This document shows, one piece after another, positions 25,933 to 33,732 of a stretch of 35,796 nucleotides of DNA. The notes under the pieces were generated by a model, which searched no databases, had not been told where the DNA came from, and was given only the letters and a program-made list of their open reading frames with translations. The stretch is from positions 1 to 35,796 of the forward strand of contig CABYSX010000012.1 in NCBI GenBank assembly GCA_902521795.1, given 5' to 3'. Source of the DNA: an uncultured Alphaproteobacteria bacterium. Lineage in GTDB: Bacteria; Pseudomonadota; Alphaproteobacteria; HIMB59. The stretch's first letter is position 1. Every line of letters begins with the position of its first letter. The position numbers and the translations under genes were made by a program.

Positions 25933-26928
25933 ATGTTCAGATTTTTTAATTCAAAAAAATGGTTTTTATGGGCTTGGGCTGGATCAGCTGCGATTTTAGG
26001 AAGCCTATGGGTTCAGGTAGAAATCGATGTCAAAATCAATGAGTGGTTTGGAACTTTTTACGATATGATTCAAAAAGCTCTTGCTGAGCCTAATTCGATT
26101 ACTATTGAGGAATATTGGGCTGGCTTAATGTCTTTTATTACTCTTGCTGGTATTTATGTTGCTATTGCTGTTTTAGTGAGTTTCTTCACTGCCCATTTCT
26201 TATTTAGATGGAGAACTGCAATGGTCGAGTGGTATCACAGCGTTTACAACTATGCTCGTACAATTGAAGGAGCAGCTCAAAGAGTTCAAGAAGACACTAT
26301 AAAGTTTGGAAGAATAATGGAAGGTCTTGGAACTAGTTTAATTGAGTCTATAATGATAATTGTACAATTCTTACCAATTTTATTAGGACTCAGCGCTGGT
26401 ATTCCAATATTCTTTTTTGGTGATTGGGAATACGGTTTAGTTGTTGGTGCATTAATATGGTCAGTTGGTGGAACTATTTTTTTAATTCTTCTTGGAATTA
26501 TCCTTCGCCTTGTAGGTGTAGAGTATGATTTACAAAAACAAGAGGCAGCTTACAGGAAAGTGTTAGTGATTGCTGAAGATGATGAAACTGTCCGTCCTAA
26601 AACAATTGAAGAATTATTTGACGACGTTAGAAAAATTCATTTTGTTTCATATATTCGTTACCTGTACTTTAACATTGGCAGAATTGCCTATTTACAAGCA
26701 AATGTTTTAAGTGCTTATGTATTCTTAGCACCAGCAATTGTTGCAGGAGTAATTACTCTTGGTGTAATGCAACAAATTATCCGAGCCTTTGGAAGAGTTG
26801 AAGGATCAATGCAATATTTATTAAAATCTTGGCCAACGATTATTGAGTTAGCTAGTGTTTATAAAAGACTTAGAGAATTTGAGAGAAAACTTAAAGCTAC
26901 TGCAGGTACTGCCAAGGTGTCTGAATAA
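25933..26928 (+). CDS. SbmA/BacA-family peptide transporter, N-terminally short
   Basis: A 331-residue inner-membrane protein of the SbmA/BacA family, proton-driven importers of peptides and of proline-rich antimicrobials, related to a very-long-chain lipid A function in rhizobia. The family hallmark IEGAAQRVQEDT is intact, as are FRWRTAM, EAAYRKVLVIAEDD, YLYFNIGRIAYLQ, GVITLGVMQQI and YKRLREFE. Compared with E. coli SbmA (406 residues) it lacks roughly the first 75 residues, so it begins just before NEWFGTFYDMIQKAL, and loses the first membrane segments. No upstream frame restores them. The last 32 bases overlap, in antisense, the 46-residue membrane peptide gene. Confidence 0.9.
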   Translation: MFRFFNSKKWFLWAWAGSAAILGSLWVQVEIDVKINEWFGTFYDMIQKALAEPNSITIEEYWAGLMSFITLAGIYVAIAVLVSFFTAHFLFRWRTAMVEWYHSVYNYARTIEGAAQRVQEDTIKFGRIMEGLGTSLIESIMIIVQFLPILLGLSAGIPIFFFGDWEYGLVVGALIWSVGGTIFLILLGIILRLVGVEYDLQKQEAAYRKVLVIAEDDETVRPKTIEELFDDVRKIHFVSYIRYLYFNIGRIAYLQANVLSAYVFLAPAIVAGVITLGVMQQIIRAFGRVEGSMQYLLKSWPTIIELASVYKRLREFERKLKATAGTAKVSE

Positions 26929-27037
26929 ATATTTTTGACATTACATATATAGAACTCAACATAATTAGAACAATTACAATCCATACCCATCTATTTTTCT
27001 TATCATAGTTTTCACCATTTTTATTGGGATCTGCCAT
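26897..27037 (-). CDS. 46-residue single-span membrane peptide
   Basis: ATG 27037 to TAG 26897, below the size limit of usual gene callers. It encodes a polar head (MADPNKNGENYDKKNR), one hydrophobic helix (about residues 17-33, WVWIVIVLIMLSSIYVM) and a short tail (SKIFIQTPWQYLQ). Positive residues in front of the helix suggest a cytoplasmic N-terminus. The aromatic and basic borders on both sides are those of a true membrane segment. Family unknown. It is convergent with, and overlaps by 32 bp, the end of the SbmA-like gene. It lies on the same strand as the GNAT gene, which ends 32 bases upstream at 27069, so it may be the last gene of that transcript. Confidence 0.6.
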   Translation of the reverse strand: MADPNKNGENYDKKNRWVWIVIVLIMLSSIYVMSKIFIQTPWQYLQ

Positions 27038-27068
27038 AATATTTAAATATAATATAAATTAATCAAAA

Positions 27069-27497
27069 TCAATTATGCTTTTTTAGATATCTTGTTCTGT
27101 TAACTACAGTGTAATTTTTAAAAAGCTTCTGAGCGAGTAAATTACTTTTTTCTACTCCTTTAATAATTAGATCAAGCTTTTGATCTTTCGCTATTTCTTC
27201 TATTTTGTTCATTAAAGATCTTGCGACACCAATTTTTCTAAAATCTTTCAATACGTATAGAACATCTAAAACAATATTCTTCTCATAATATGTCTCATTA
27301 ATTTTAGCAACAATAATTCCCAAAAATTTATCTTCATTTTTTGCTGCAAAAGCAAAATAATCATCCTGAAATACACATGTCCAAAATAAACTAAAATTTA
27401 CTTCATCAAATTGAAAAGAATTTGATGAGGCACTCTCATTGATTATATTCTTCCAACTCTGAAGATGTATTTGTTTTGGTTTTTCTATTGTGAACAT
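27069..27497 (-). CDS. GNAT-family N-acetyltransferase
   Basis: A 142-residue GNAT protein that moves an acetyl group from acetyl-CoA to an amine of unknown identity. Beta strand 4 and the CoA loop read VLDVLYVLKDFRKIGVARSLM (about residues 75-95), with R-K-I-G-V-A matching the pyrophosphate-binding Q/R-x-x-G-x-G/A motif. The end contains SNLLAQKLFKNY, typical of the last helix. No more specific subgroup is visible. It is transcribed alone or with the small membrane peptide downstream, divergent from cysE with 95 bases between. Confidence 0.85.
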   Translation of the reverse strand: MFTIEKPKQIHLQSWKNIINESASSNSFQFDEVNFSLFWTCVFQDDYFAFAAKNEDKFLGIIVAKINETYYEKNIVLDVLYVLKDFRKIGVARSLMNKIEEIAKDQKLDLIIKGVEKSNLLAQKLFKNYTVVNRTRYLKKHN

Positions 27498-27567
27498 TTA
27501 AGTATCAATTTAACAATTAATTGCTTTCATTTATATTAATTATTGATTAAAGACTTGATCTTATAGC

Positions 27568-27588
27568 GATAAGCCTTATCTGTATAAT
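27568..27588 (+). promoter_or_regulatory. Palindrome and -10 box upstream of cysE
   Basis: GATAAGCCTTATC (27568-27580) is a perfect palindrome around one central C, followed two bases later by TATAAT (27583-27588), whose last base is four bases before the cysE ATG. If this is the true -10, the transcript would start at or inside the start codon (leaderless) and the palindrome would sit where an operator overlaps the promoter spacer. No good -35 is obvious. Confidence 0.35.
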
Positions 27589-27592
27589 AGTT

Positions 27593-28177
27593 ATGTTTGA
27601 GAATTTAAAAAAATATATTGAGTCCATTAAAGCCAGAGATCCTGCAGCTACCTCGTTATTACTTGTTATTTTAACATACCCAGGAGTTAAAGCAGTGTTC
27701 TTTCATCGGATAGCAAATTTCATTTGGGAGCTTAATTTAAAAATTCTAGGAAGAATGATCTCACAATTATCTAGATTTTTGACTGGAATTGAAATTCACC
27801 CTGCTGCAAAAATTGGAAAAAATTTTTTCATTGATCATGGCATGGGTGTTGTGATTGGAGAGACAGCTGAGATAGGCAACAACGTCACTATTTATCATGG
27901 AGTAACTTTAGGTGGAATATCTCCTGCTATTAAATCCTCAGAACAAGTAGGCATAAAAAGACACCCTACTCTTGAAGATGATGTGATTGTAGGATCTGGC
28001 GCTCAAATATTGGGCCCTGTATTAGTAAAGAGTTGTGCACGTATTGGCTCAAATGCTGTTGTTACTAAAGATGTACCTAAAGGTGGAATAATGGTTGGTA
28101 TACCTGCTAAAAATATTAGTTCAGGAACTAAAAAAACTGATGCCACGTTTGCTCCATATGCTGTTACAAAAAAATAA
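27593..28177 (+). CDS. cysE: Serine O-acetyltransferase
   Basis: A 194-residue serine acetyltransferase making O-acetylserine, the first step of cysteine synthesis. The C-terminal left-handed beta-helix is clear: [18 protein letters not shown] with the catalytic DHG pair, then [31 protein letters not shown] and [12 protein letters not shown]. It is of the short kind, lacking part of the N-terminal helical domain of E. coli CysE (273 residues), as in many Gram-positives and some alphaproteobacteria. The end lacks the Ile tail used by CysE to bind CysK. It is convergent with the following oxidoreductase gene with no space between them. Confidence 0.93.
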   Translation: MFENLKKYIESIKARDPAATSLLLVILTYPGVKAVFFHRIANFIWELNLKILGRMISQLSRFLTGIEIHPAAKIGKNFFIDHGMGVVIGETAEIGNNVTIYHGVTLGGISPAIKSSEQVGIKRHPTLEDDVIVGSGAQILGPVLVKSCARIGSNAVVTKDVPKGGIMVGIPAKNISSGTKKTDATFAPYAVTKK

Positions 28178-29167
28178 TTAAATTTGATCGATACGACTCA
28201 TAAGTTCTTCTGAAATAAAAATATCTTTATTAATATTTTCTTCAAACGCTTTCAATCGCTTTGAACCAGGTGTTCTAGAACCTTCTTGGGATGCAATGGA
28301 AATAAGAAGTTGCTCTAAACGAGTTTCAAAATCTTGATTAAATTTTTTTGGATTAATAGCTATAAAAAATTGACCTGTAGAGGGAGGGCCACCATCCTCA
28401 CCTGCAAATGATGAGGCCTGTGTGCCTAAGTTTCCTCCAGCGACACATGCAGTTAAGATTTCAACCAATAATCCTGTGCTAAAACCTTTGTAACCACCAC
28501 TAGGAGCCATTGTTCCTTTAAGAGCTTCTTTTGCATTTGTCGTGACTTCACCATATTTATCATATGCCCATCCCTTTGGTATTGGCTCGTCAGTTTTTGC
28601 TCTCACAGAAATTTCACTTTTTGCAATAACGCTGGCTGATTGATCGATAATAATTGAAGCCTTACCATTCAAGGGTGCAGCCATTGAATAAGGGTTAGTT
28701 CCTATTACTGGCTTAATACCTCCAACGGGGGCTATTGAAGCTGGTGCATTTGTAAAACCTAATCCTAATAAATTTTGTTCAGCAATTCTTTTAGTGTGAA
28801 AACCAAGAACTCCACAGTTATATGAATTGTAAATAGACATGCAGGAAATTCCCTCGTTGGAACTCATTTCAATTAAATGCTTTAAACCGATATTAATTGC
28901 TGTGTGTGCAAAACCATTATCTGCATCAACTTTGATCGATGAATTAGAAATTTGCTCATATGTAGGAGAAGCGTTACCTTTTATCTTACCTATCTTAAGA
29001 TGATTGCAATATATTGGTAAATAGTGAAAACCGTGACTTTTGATACCACAATATTCGGCATCAATTATACCATCAATTATACCCTCGGAGTTTTTGAGAG
29101 AGCATCCCGATTTTAACAACTTTTCAGAAGCTAAATTTTTGGCCAGAGTTTTTTTAAAATAAGGCAA
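28178..29167 (-). CDS. Malate/L-lactate dehydrogenase-family NAD(P)-dependent oxidoreductase (PF02615 type)
   Basis: A 329-residue member of the Ldh2/MDH2 family, unrelated to classical malate and lactate dehydrogenases. The family includes ureidoglycolate, sulfolactate and delta-1-piperideine/pyrroline-2-carboxylate reductase. Features: GIKSHGFHYLPIY (the SHG motif with catalytic His), DADNGFAHTAIN, GFHTKRIAEQNLLGLGFTNAPASIAP, GTNPYSMAAP, GYKGFSTGLLVEIL. The start is TTG 29167; the N-terminus is slightly short for the family. Because the neighbouring operon on the other strand imports a betaine-type compound, a cyclic-imine (proline-betaine or hydroxyproline) role is conceivable, but that is speculation. 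Confidence 0.88.
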   Translation of the reverse strand: MPYFKKTLAKNLASEKLLKSGCSLKNSEGIIDGIIDAEYCGIKSHGFHYLPIYCNHLKIGKIKGNASPTYEQISNSSIKVDADNGFAHTAINIGLKHLIEMSSNEGISCMSIYNSYNCGVLGFHTKRIAEQNLLGLGFTNAPASIAPVGGIKPVIGTNPYSMAAPLNGKASIIIDQSASVIAKSEISVRAKTDEPIPKGWAYDKYGEVTTNAKEALKGTMAPSGGYKGFSTGLLVEILTACVAGGNLGTQASSFAGEDGGPPSTGQFFIAINPKKFNQDFETRLEQLLISIASQEGSRTPGSKRLKAFEENINKDIFISEELMSRIDQI

Positions 29168-29244
29168 TATAGTTAATTAAATGGCTTTTATTAAATGAAT
29201 CAAGATAAATGAATTAAATAAGACAATTTAGACTCAAATACTAT

Positions 29245-29274
29245 TTGCATGATTATGTCCTAAATGTTTATATG
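29245..29274 (+). promoter_or_regulatory. Possible sigma-70 promoter of the betaine-transporter operon
   Basis: TTGCAT (29245-29250), an 18-base spacer and TATATG (29269-29274) stand about 30 bases before the binding-protein gene, in the only sizeable gap upstream of the operon. Each box is an imperfect match in A+T-rich DNA, so this is a candidate only. Confidence 0.35.
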
Positions 29275-29293
29275 TCATTAGATATATCTACAT

Positions 29294-29300
29294 AAGGAGG
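29294..29300 (+). promoter_or_regulatory. Unusually strong Shine-Dalgarno site of the binding-protein gene
   Basis: AAGGAGG lies four bases before ATG 29305. It is the only full-length Shine-Dalgarno I noticed in a window where most genes have weak or no site, and fits a protein needed in large excess over its membrane partners. Confidence 0.85.
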
Positions 29301-29304
29301 AAAT

Positions 29305-30303
29305 ATGTCAATTTTACGATTATTTACCGCGCTCTTCCTTGCATTAGGGATAACCTCCATTTCTTCTAATGTTAAAGCTGGGGCACACTGCAGTAATGTT
29401 ACAATTGCAGAAATGAACTGGGCCTCTGCTCAGGTCATCGCACACATCGACGCTGTTCTCTTAAGAGGACTTGGATGTGAAGTGGAATTAATTCCTGGAG
29501 ATACTATGCCAACAGCAACATCTCTAGTTGAAAAAGGTGAGCCTTCAATAGCTCCTGAATTATGGTCTCAAAATATAAAGCCAATCTTAGATCCTGCTGA
29601 AGCTGAGGGTTTAATCAAAAACGTTGGTAAAGTGTTTGAAGATGGTGGTGAAGAAGCAATTTGGATACCAACATACATAGCTCAAGAACATGGCATTGTT
29701 ACTATCGATGATGCTCTTGCAAGACCTGATTTATTTCCACACCCTGAAGATTCAAGTGTAGCAGGTTTCTACGGATGTCCTGCTGGTTGGAACTGTCAGA
29801 TTACTACAACTCAGATGTTTAAGGCATTCGGTATGGCTGATGCTGGATTTGAATTTATTGATCCAGGTTCAGGAGGTGCTCTTTCAGGTGCAATGGGTGA
29901 GGCATACAACAAAGGTGAAGGTTGGATGGGTTACTATTGGGGCCCAACAGCTATCCTTGGTAAGTATGATATGACAAAACTTGATGAAGGTGTTGATCAC
30001 AACCATGAAACCTGGCTTTCAGAAATCAATGATCTCAATGTAGAAGCTCCAGGCAGAAATAAATATCCTGCCTCAGTTGTGGAGACTTATGTTGGTAAAG
30101 ATATGCTAGGAAACTCAGAAGTTATGGGTTACTTGGAGAAAAGAAGCTTTAACAATACTCTTCTTAGTCAAATACTCGCATGGAAAGAAGAAAATCAAGC
30201 TGAGGCTGAAGAGACAGCATACTATTTCTTAGAGAATTTTTCTGATGTTTGGGGAAAATGGGTACCATTTGACCAAAAACTAGATATACAAAACTCTCTA
30301 TAA
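29305..30303 (+). CDS. proX: Betaine/proline-type ABC transporter, periplasmic binding protein (ProX/OpuAC family)
   Basis: A 332-residue exported binding protein. A Sec signal peptide (MSILRLFTALFLALGITSIS..., about 25 residues) ends near KAGAHC. The mature part has the OpuAC-domain pattern: VTIAEMNWASAQVIAHI, a VEKGEPSIAPELWSQN hinge region, and many Trp and Tyr (WIPTYIA, GWNC, GYYWGPTA) of the kind that cage quaternary amines by cation-pi contacts. The ligand (glycine betaine, proline betaine or a similar compound) cannot be fixed from sequence. It heads an operon with permease, ATPase, aldehyde dehydrogenase and an M19 homologue. A strong terminator after it would lower expression of the rest. 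Confidence 0.92.
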   Translation: MSILRLFTALFLALGITSISSNVKAGAHCSNVTIAEMNWASAQVIAHIDAVLLRGLGCEVELIPGDTMPTATSLVEKGEPSIAPELWSQNIKPILDPAEAEGLIKNVGKVFEDGGEEAIWIPTYIAQEHGIVTIDDALARPDLFPHPEDSSVAGFYGCPAGWNCQITTTQMFKAFGMADAGFEFIDPGSGGALSGAMGEAYNKGEGWMGYYWGPTAILGKYDMTKLDEGVDHNHETWLSEINDLNVEAPGRNKYPASVVETYVGKDMLGNSEVMGYLEKRSFNNTLLSQILAWKEENQAEAEETAYYFLENFSDVWGKWVPFDQKLDIQNSL

Positions 30304-30319
30304 AAGCTTTATACTGTTT

Positions 30320-30350
30320 ACCTGGGGACTATGTCCCCAGGTTTTTTTTA
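30320..30350 (+). terminator. Strong intercistronic rho-independent terminator after the binding-protein gene
   Basis: ACCTGGGGAC (30320-30329) pairs perfectly with GTCCCCAGGT (30333-30342) around a TAT loop, followed by eight T. It lies 16 bases after the proX-like stop and before the permease gene. Partial read-through would give much more binding protein than permease and ATPase, a known arrangement for ABC importers. A separate promoter for the permease is not obvious. Confidence 0.93.
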
Positions 30351-30368
30351 ATATGAATTTTAATATAT

Positions 30369-31259
30369 ATGTCTAATTTCCTAACAGATTTTCCAGAAAT
30401 GCCTAACAAGCAGTTTCGCGAATTCAAAAAAGGTGTTGATGCTAGTTATAAAGATTTTGCTCGTGAATGGGGTGATTTGATTGATGCAATGTTTGATCCT
30501 CTTTTAAAAATGCTTGTTTTTTTTGAAAAAACCCTCATTGCTACACCCTGGCCGATATTTATGATTGTTCTTTTAGGTCTTACTTATTGGGGAAGTAGAA
30601 GTATTAAGTTAGTGATTGGAACTTTTTTAGCTTTTGTGTTTATAGGGTACTTTAGGATGTGGGATGAAACAATGAGTACTATTGCTATCATACTTACATC
30701 TGTAATCATGTCCGTTGTAATAGGTCTGCCGACAGGAATAGCAATGTCTAGATCTGATCGTACCCAAAGTATAGTTACCCCAATTTTAGATATCATGCAA
30801 ACAATGCCGCCATTTGTGTATTTGATACCTATCGTAATGTTAATGGGCATTGGAAAGATACCAGGATTAATTGCTGTTGTAATTTATGCAATACCTCCTT
30901 TAATTAGATTAACTAATTTAGGTATTCGAGAAGTGGACAAAGAGGCTTTAGAAGCTGCTGATGCATTTGGTGCCACCAAAAAACAAAAGCTATATCAGGT
31001 TCAACTCCCTTTAGCTTTACCAACAATTTTTGCTGGCATTAATCAGACTATTATGATGGCTTTAGCGATGGTTATTATTGCTTCAATGATAGGCGTGAAA
31101 GGCTTAGGCCAACCAGTTTTACAATCTATTTATAATCAATATTTTACCAAGGGTGTATTATATGGTCTTGCCATAGTAATCGTGGCTATTGTTTTTGATA
31201 GAGTATCCCAGTCTTATGGTCAACGAATTCAAAAACATCGCTCCGGTAAAATAGTTTAA
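30369..31259 (+). CDS. proW: Betaine/proline-type ABC transporter, permease (ProW family)
   Basis: A 296-residue inner-membrane permease. A soluble N-terminal stretch of about 55 residues precedes six membrane segments. The cytoplasmic coupling loop is EAADAFGATKKQKLYQVQLPLALP, containing the EAA-x3-G signature that docks the ATPase. QTMPPFVYLIPIVMLMGIGKIPG and IPPLIRLTNLGIREVD are typical of ProW/OpuAB. It follows the binding-protein gene after a strong terminator hairpin, and its stop abuts the ATG of the ATPase gene, so the two inner-membrane parts are made together. Confidence 0.95.
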   Translation: MSNFLTDFPEMPNKQFREFKKGVDASYKDFAREWGDLIDAMFDPLLKMLVFFEKTLIATPWPIFMIVLLGLTYWGSRSIKLVIGTFLAFVFIGYFRMWDETMSTIAIILTSVIMSVVIGLPTGIAMSRSDRTQSIVTPILDIMQTMPPFVYLIPIVMLMGIGKIPGLIAVVIYAIPPLIRLTNLGIREVDKEALEAADAFGATKKQKLYQVQLPLALPTIFAGINQTIMMALAMVIIASMIGVKGLGQPVLQSIYNQYFTKGVLYGLAIVIVAIVFDRVSQSYGQRIQKHRSGKIV

Positions 31260-32282
31260 ATGTCAGAAGCAAAAATACAGATTAAAAATCTTTATAAAAT
31301 TTTTGGAAAAAATCCCAAAGCTGCAATGGAGTATGTTAAAAATGGGGTTGGAAAAGATGAATTGTTGGAAAAGCATAATCATGTTCTTGGACTAAAAGAT
31401 ATTAACCTCGATATTCACGCTCAATCTGTTCAGGTTGTTATGGGATTATCTGGATCTGGAAAATCAACTTTAATTAGACATATTAATAGATTAATTGAAC
31501 CCACAGATGGAAGTGTAACTGTCGATGGTGATGAAGTTTTGAAAATGAATGAAGAGGAACTTCGAAGTTTTAGAAGGAGTAAAACTGCGATGGTCTTTCA
31601 ACGTTTTGCCTTACTTCCCCATAAAACTGTTTTACAAAATACCATTTTTGGTCTTCATATACAGAATATTAGTGAAGAAGATGCAAACAAGAGTGCTCTT
31701 CGATGGATTGAAAGAGTTGGTTTATCAGGCTATGAGGATAAATATCCTCAACATTTATCAGGTGGAATGCAACAACGCGTGGGTTTAGCAAGGGCCTTAA
31801 CTAATGACGGTGATATTCTTTTGATGGATGAAGCTTTTAGTGCGCTGGATCCTCTAATCCGTAAAGATATGCAAGATATACTTTTAGAGCTTCAGGACGA
31901 ACTTCATAAAACAGTCGTTTTTATTACACATGACCTTGACGAGGCTTTAAAAATTGGAGACCGTATTGCTATTTTAAAAGATGGAATTATGGATCAAGAG
32001 GGAATACCTGCAGAGATTTTGCTAAATCCAAAAACAAAGTATGTAAAAGACTTCGTAGAGGATGTAAATAGAGCAAGGGTGATTAAAGCAAAACATATAA
32101 TGAGTGAAATCAATGGCCAAGATATCAGTGGGGCTATGCCAATAGACCAAGATGATTTTATTGATCGTTTTATTGATAAAGTTATTTCAGATAAACCTGA
32201 TAACTTAGTCATTCAAGACAAAAATAAAAAAAATATAGGTTTTTTATCTACACAAAAACTTTCTGAGATCTTAAAAAGATAA
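31260..32282 (+). CDS. proV: Betaine/proline-type ABC transporter, ATPase (ProV family)
   Basis: A 340-residue ABC ATPase powering the importer. Walker A is GLSGSGKST (62-70), the Q-loop is VFQRFALLPHKTV, the signature LSGGMQQR, Walker B ILLMDEAFSALDP, and the switch His is FITHDLDEAL. The long N-terminal segment before the Walker A (KIFGKNPKAAMEY) is characteristic of ProV/OpuAA. At about 340 residues it is shorter than E. coli ProV (400), so the C-terminal CBS pair, which senses ionic strength in OpuA, is reduced to little more than one domain-sized region. Start ATG follows directly on the permease stop. Osmotic gating through two CBS domains may therefore be weaker or absent. Confidence 0.95.
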   Translation: MSEAKIQIKNLYKIFGKNPKAAMEYVKNGVGKDELLEKHNHVLGLKDINLDIHAQSVQVVMGLSGSGKSTLIRHINRLIEPTDGSVTVDGDEVLKMNEEELRSFRRSKTAMVFQRFALLPHKTVLQNTIFGLHIQNISEEDANKSALRWIERVGLSGYEDKYPQHLSGGMQQRVGLARALTNDGDILLMDEAFSALDPLIRKDMQDILLELQDELHKTVVFITHDLDEALKIGDRIAILKDGIMDQEGIPAEILLNPKTKYVKDFVEDVNRARVIKAKHIMSEINGQDISGAMPIDQDDFIDRFIDKVISDKPDNLVIQDKNKKNIGFLSTQKLSEILKR

Positions 32283-32285
32283 TAT

Positions 32286-33725
32286 ATGAAAACATCTAAC
32301 TATATTGCTGGCCAGTGGGTCGAGGGTACCAGTTCAATTAAAAATATTAACCCTTCTGATACTTCCGAAATAATCGATGAGTATACTAATTGTACTGATG
32401 AACAATTTGAACAATCTATTCGTTCTGCCGTTATCGCTCAAAAAGAGTGGGAGACCTTAGGAATTGAAAAGAAATCACAGATACTTATAAATATAGGTGA
32501 TGAACTAATCCAAAAGTCTCAACAAATTGGGGAATTATTATCTCGAGAAGAGGGAAAACCATTAAACGAGGGTATTGGTGAAGTAACAAGAGCTGGTCAA
32601 CAATTTCAGTATTACGGGTCAGAGTGTTTACGTTTATATGGTGAGAAAATTCCCTCAACTAGACCTGGTTTTCAAGTTGAAATATCAAGAGAGCCTCTAG
32701 GTGTAGTTGGTATTATTTCACCTTGGAATTTTCCAATAGCAATTCCCGCATGGAAAGCAGCGCCTGCAATGATGTGTGGTAATGCCGTGATCTTAAAACC
32801 AGCCTCTCTAACAATAGGGAGCGCTATCGCTTTAACTGAGATAATTGTAAAGCAAGATATACCTGCTGGTTTATTTAATTTAGTCTTGGGTTCTGGAGGT
32901 GATATCGGCCACAAAATAGCAACCCATCCTGAAATTGCTGCAATCACTTTTACTGGATCTGTTGAAGTTGGAAAACAACTTTATCAAAACTCTTCACCTA
33001 CTATGAAAAAAATGCAAATGGAAATGGGCTCTAAAAACCCACTAGTTGTAATGGATGATGCAGATTTGAAAACAGCTATTACGTGTGCGGTTAATGGAGC
33101 GTATGGTGGAACAGGTCAAAAGTGTACTGCTTCCTCAAGATTAATTGTTCATGAAAAAATTTATAAAGATTTTGTAAAAGGCTTATTAGAGAGTATTAAA
33201 AACTTAAAAGTAGGACATGCTTTAGATGAAGGAACACAAATGGGACCTGCCTCAAATCAATCTCAGTTTGAGTCAAACTTAAATTATATTGAAGTTGGTA
33301 AAAGTGAAGCTAAACTTGCGTTTGGAGGAAACCCTATGAATATGAGGACCCCAGGATATTATATGGAACCAACCTTGTTCATTGATGGAGATAATAAATC
33401 TCGCATTAACCAAGAGGAAATGTTTGGACCAATCGCATGTGTTATTCCTACAAAAAACTTAGATCACGCTCTTGAAATTGCTAATGCTACAGATTTTGGA
33501 CTATCCAGTGGTATTATTACTAATTCATTAGCAAAAGCTGAGTTTTTTAAACAAAATATTAAAACTGGTGTAACGACTGTCAATTTACCAACTGCTGGCT
33601 TAGATTATCATGTACCCTTTGGAGGAAGAAAAGCCTCAAGTTTTGGTCCTCGTGAGCAGGGAACATACGCCAGAGACTTTTACTCTCAAGTAAAGACTTC
33701 CTACATTAATTCTGGATCCGTATAA
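32286..33725 (+). CDS. NAD(P)-dependent aldehyde dehydrogenase
   Basis: A 479-residue aldehyde dehydrogenase oxidising an aldehyde to a carboxylate. The catalytic residues are N148 in SPWNFP, E246 in KMQMEMGSKNP and the nucleophile C280 in GTGQKCTASSR; the coenzyme fold contains TFTGSVEVGK. The general shape is like 2-oxoglutarate-semialdehyde (2,5-dioxovalerate) and succinate-semialdehyde dehydrogenases, not clearly betaine-aldehyde dehydrogenase, but the substrate cannot be settled by eye. It starts three bases after the ATPase gene and is followed seven bases later by the M19 homologue, so it is probably a catabolic step for what the transporter brings in. Confidence 0.92.
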   Translation: MKTSNYIAGQWVEGTSSIKNINPSDTSEIIDEYTNCTDEQFEQSIRSAVIAQKEWETLGIEKKSQILINIGDELIQKSQQIGELLSREEGKPLNEGIGEVTRAGQQFQYYGSECLRLYGEKIPSTRPGFQVEISREPLGVVGIISPWNFPIAIPAWKAAPAMMCGNAVILKPASLTIGSAIALTEIIVKQDIPAGLFNLVLGSGGDIGHKIATHPEIAAITFTGSVEVGKQLYQNSSPTMKKMQMEMGSKNPLVVMDDADLKTAITCAVNGAYGGTGQKCTASSRLIVHEKIYKDFVKGLLESIKNLKVGHALDEGTQMGPASNQSQFESNLNYIEVGKSEAKLAFGGNPMNMRTPGYYMEPTLFIDGDNKSRINQEEMFGPIACVIPTKNLDHALEIANATDFGLSSGIITNSLAKAEFFKQNIKTGVTTVNLPTAGLDYHVPFGGRKASSFGPREQGTYARDFYSQVKTSYINSGSV

Positions 33726-33732
33726 TTCTCGG

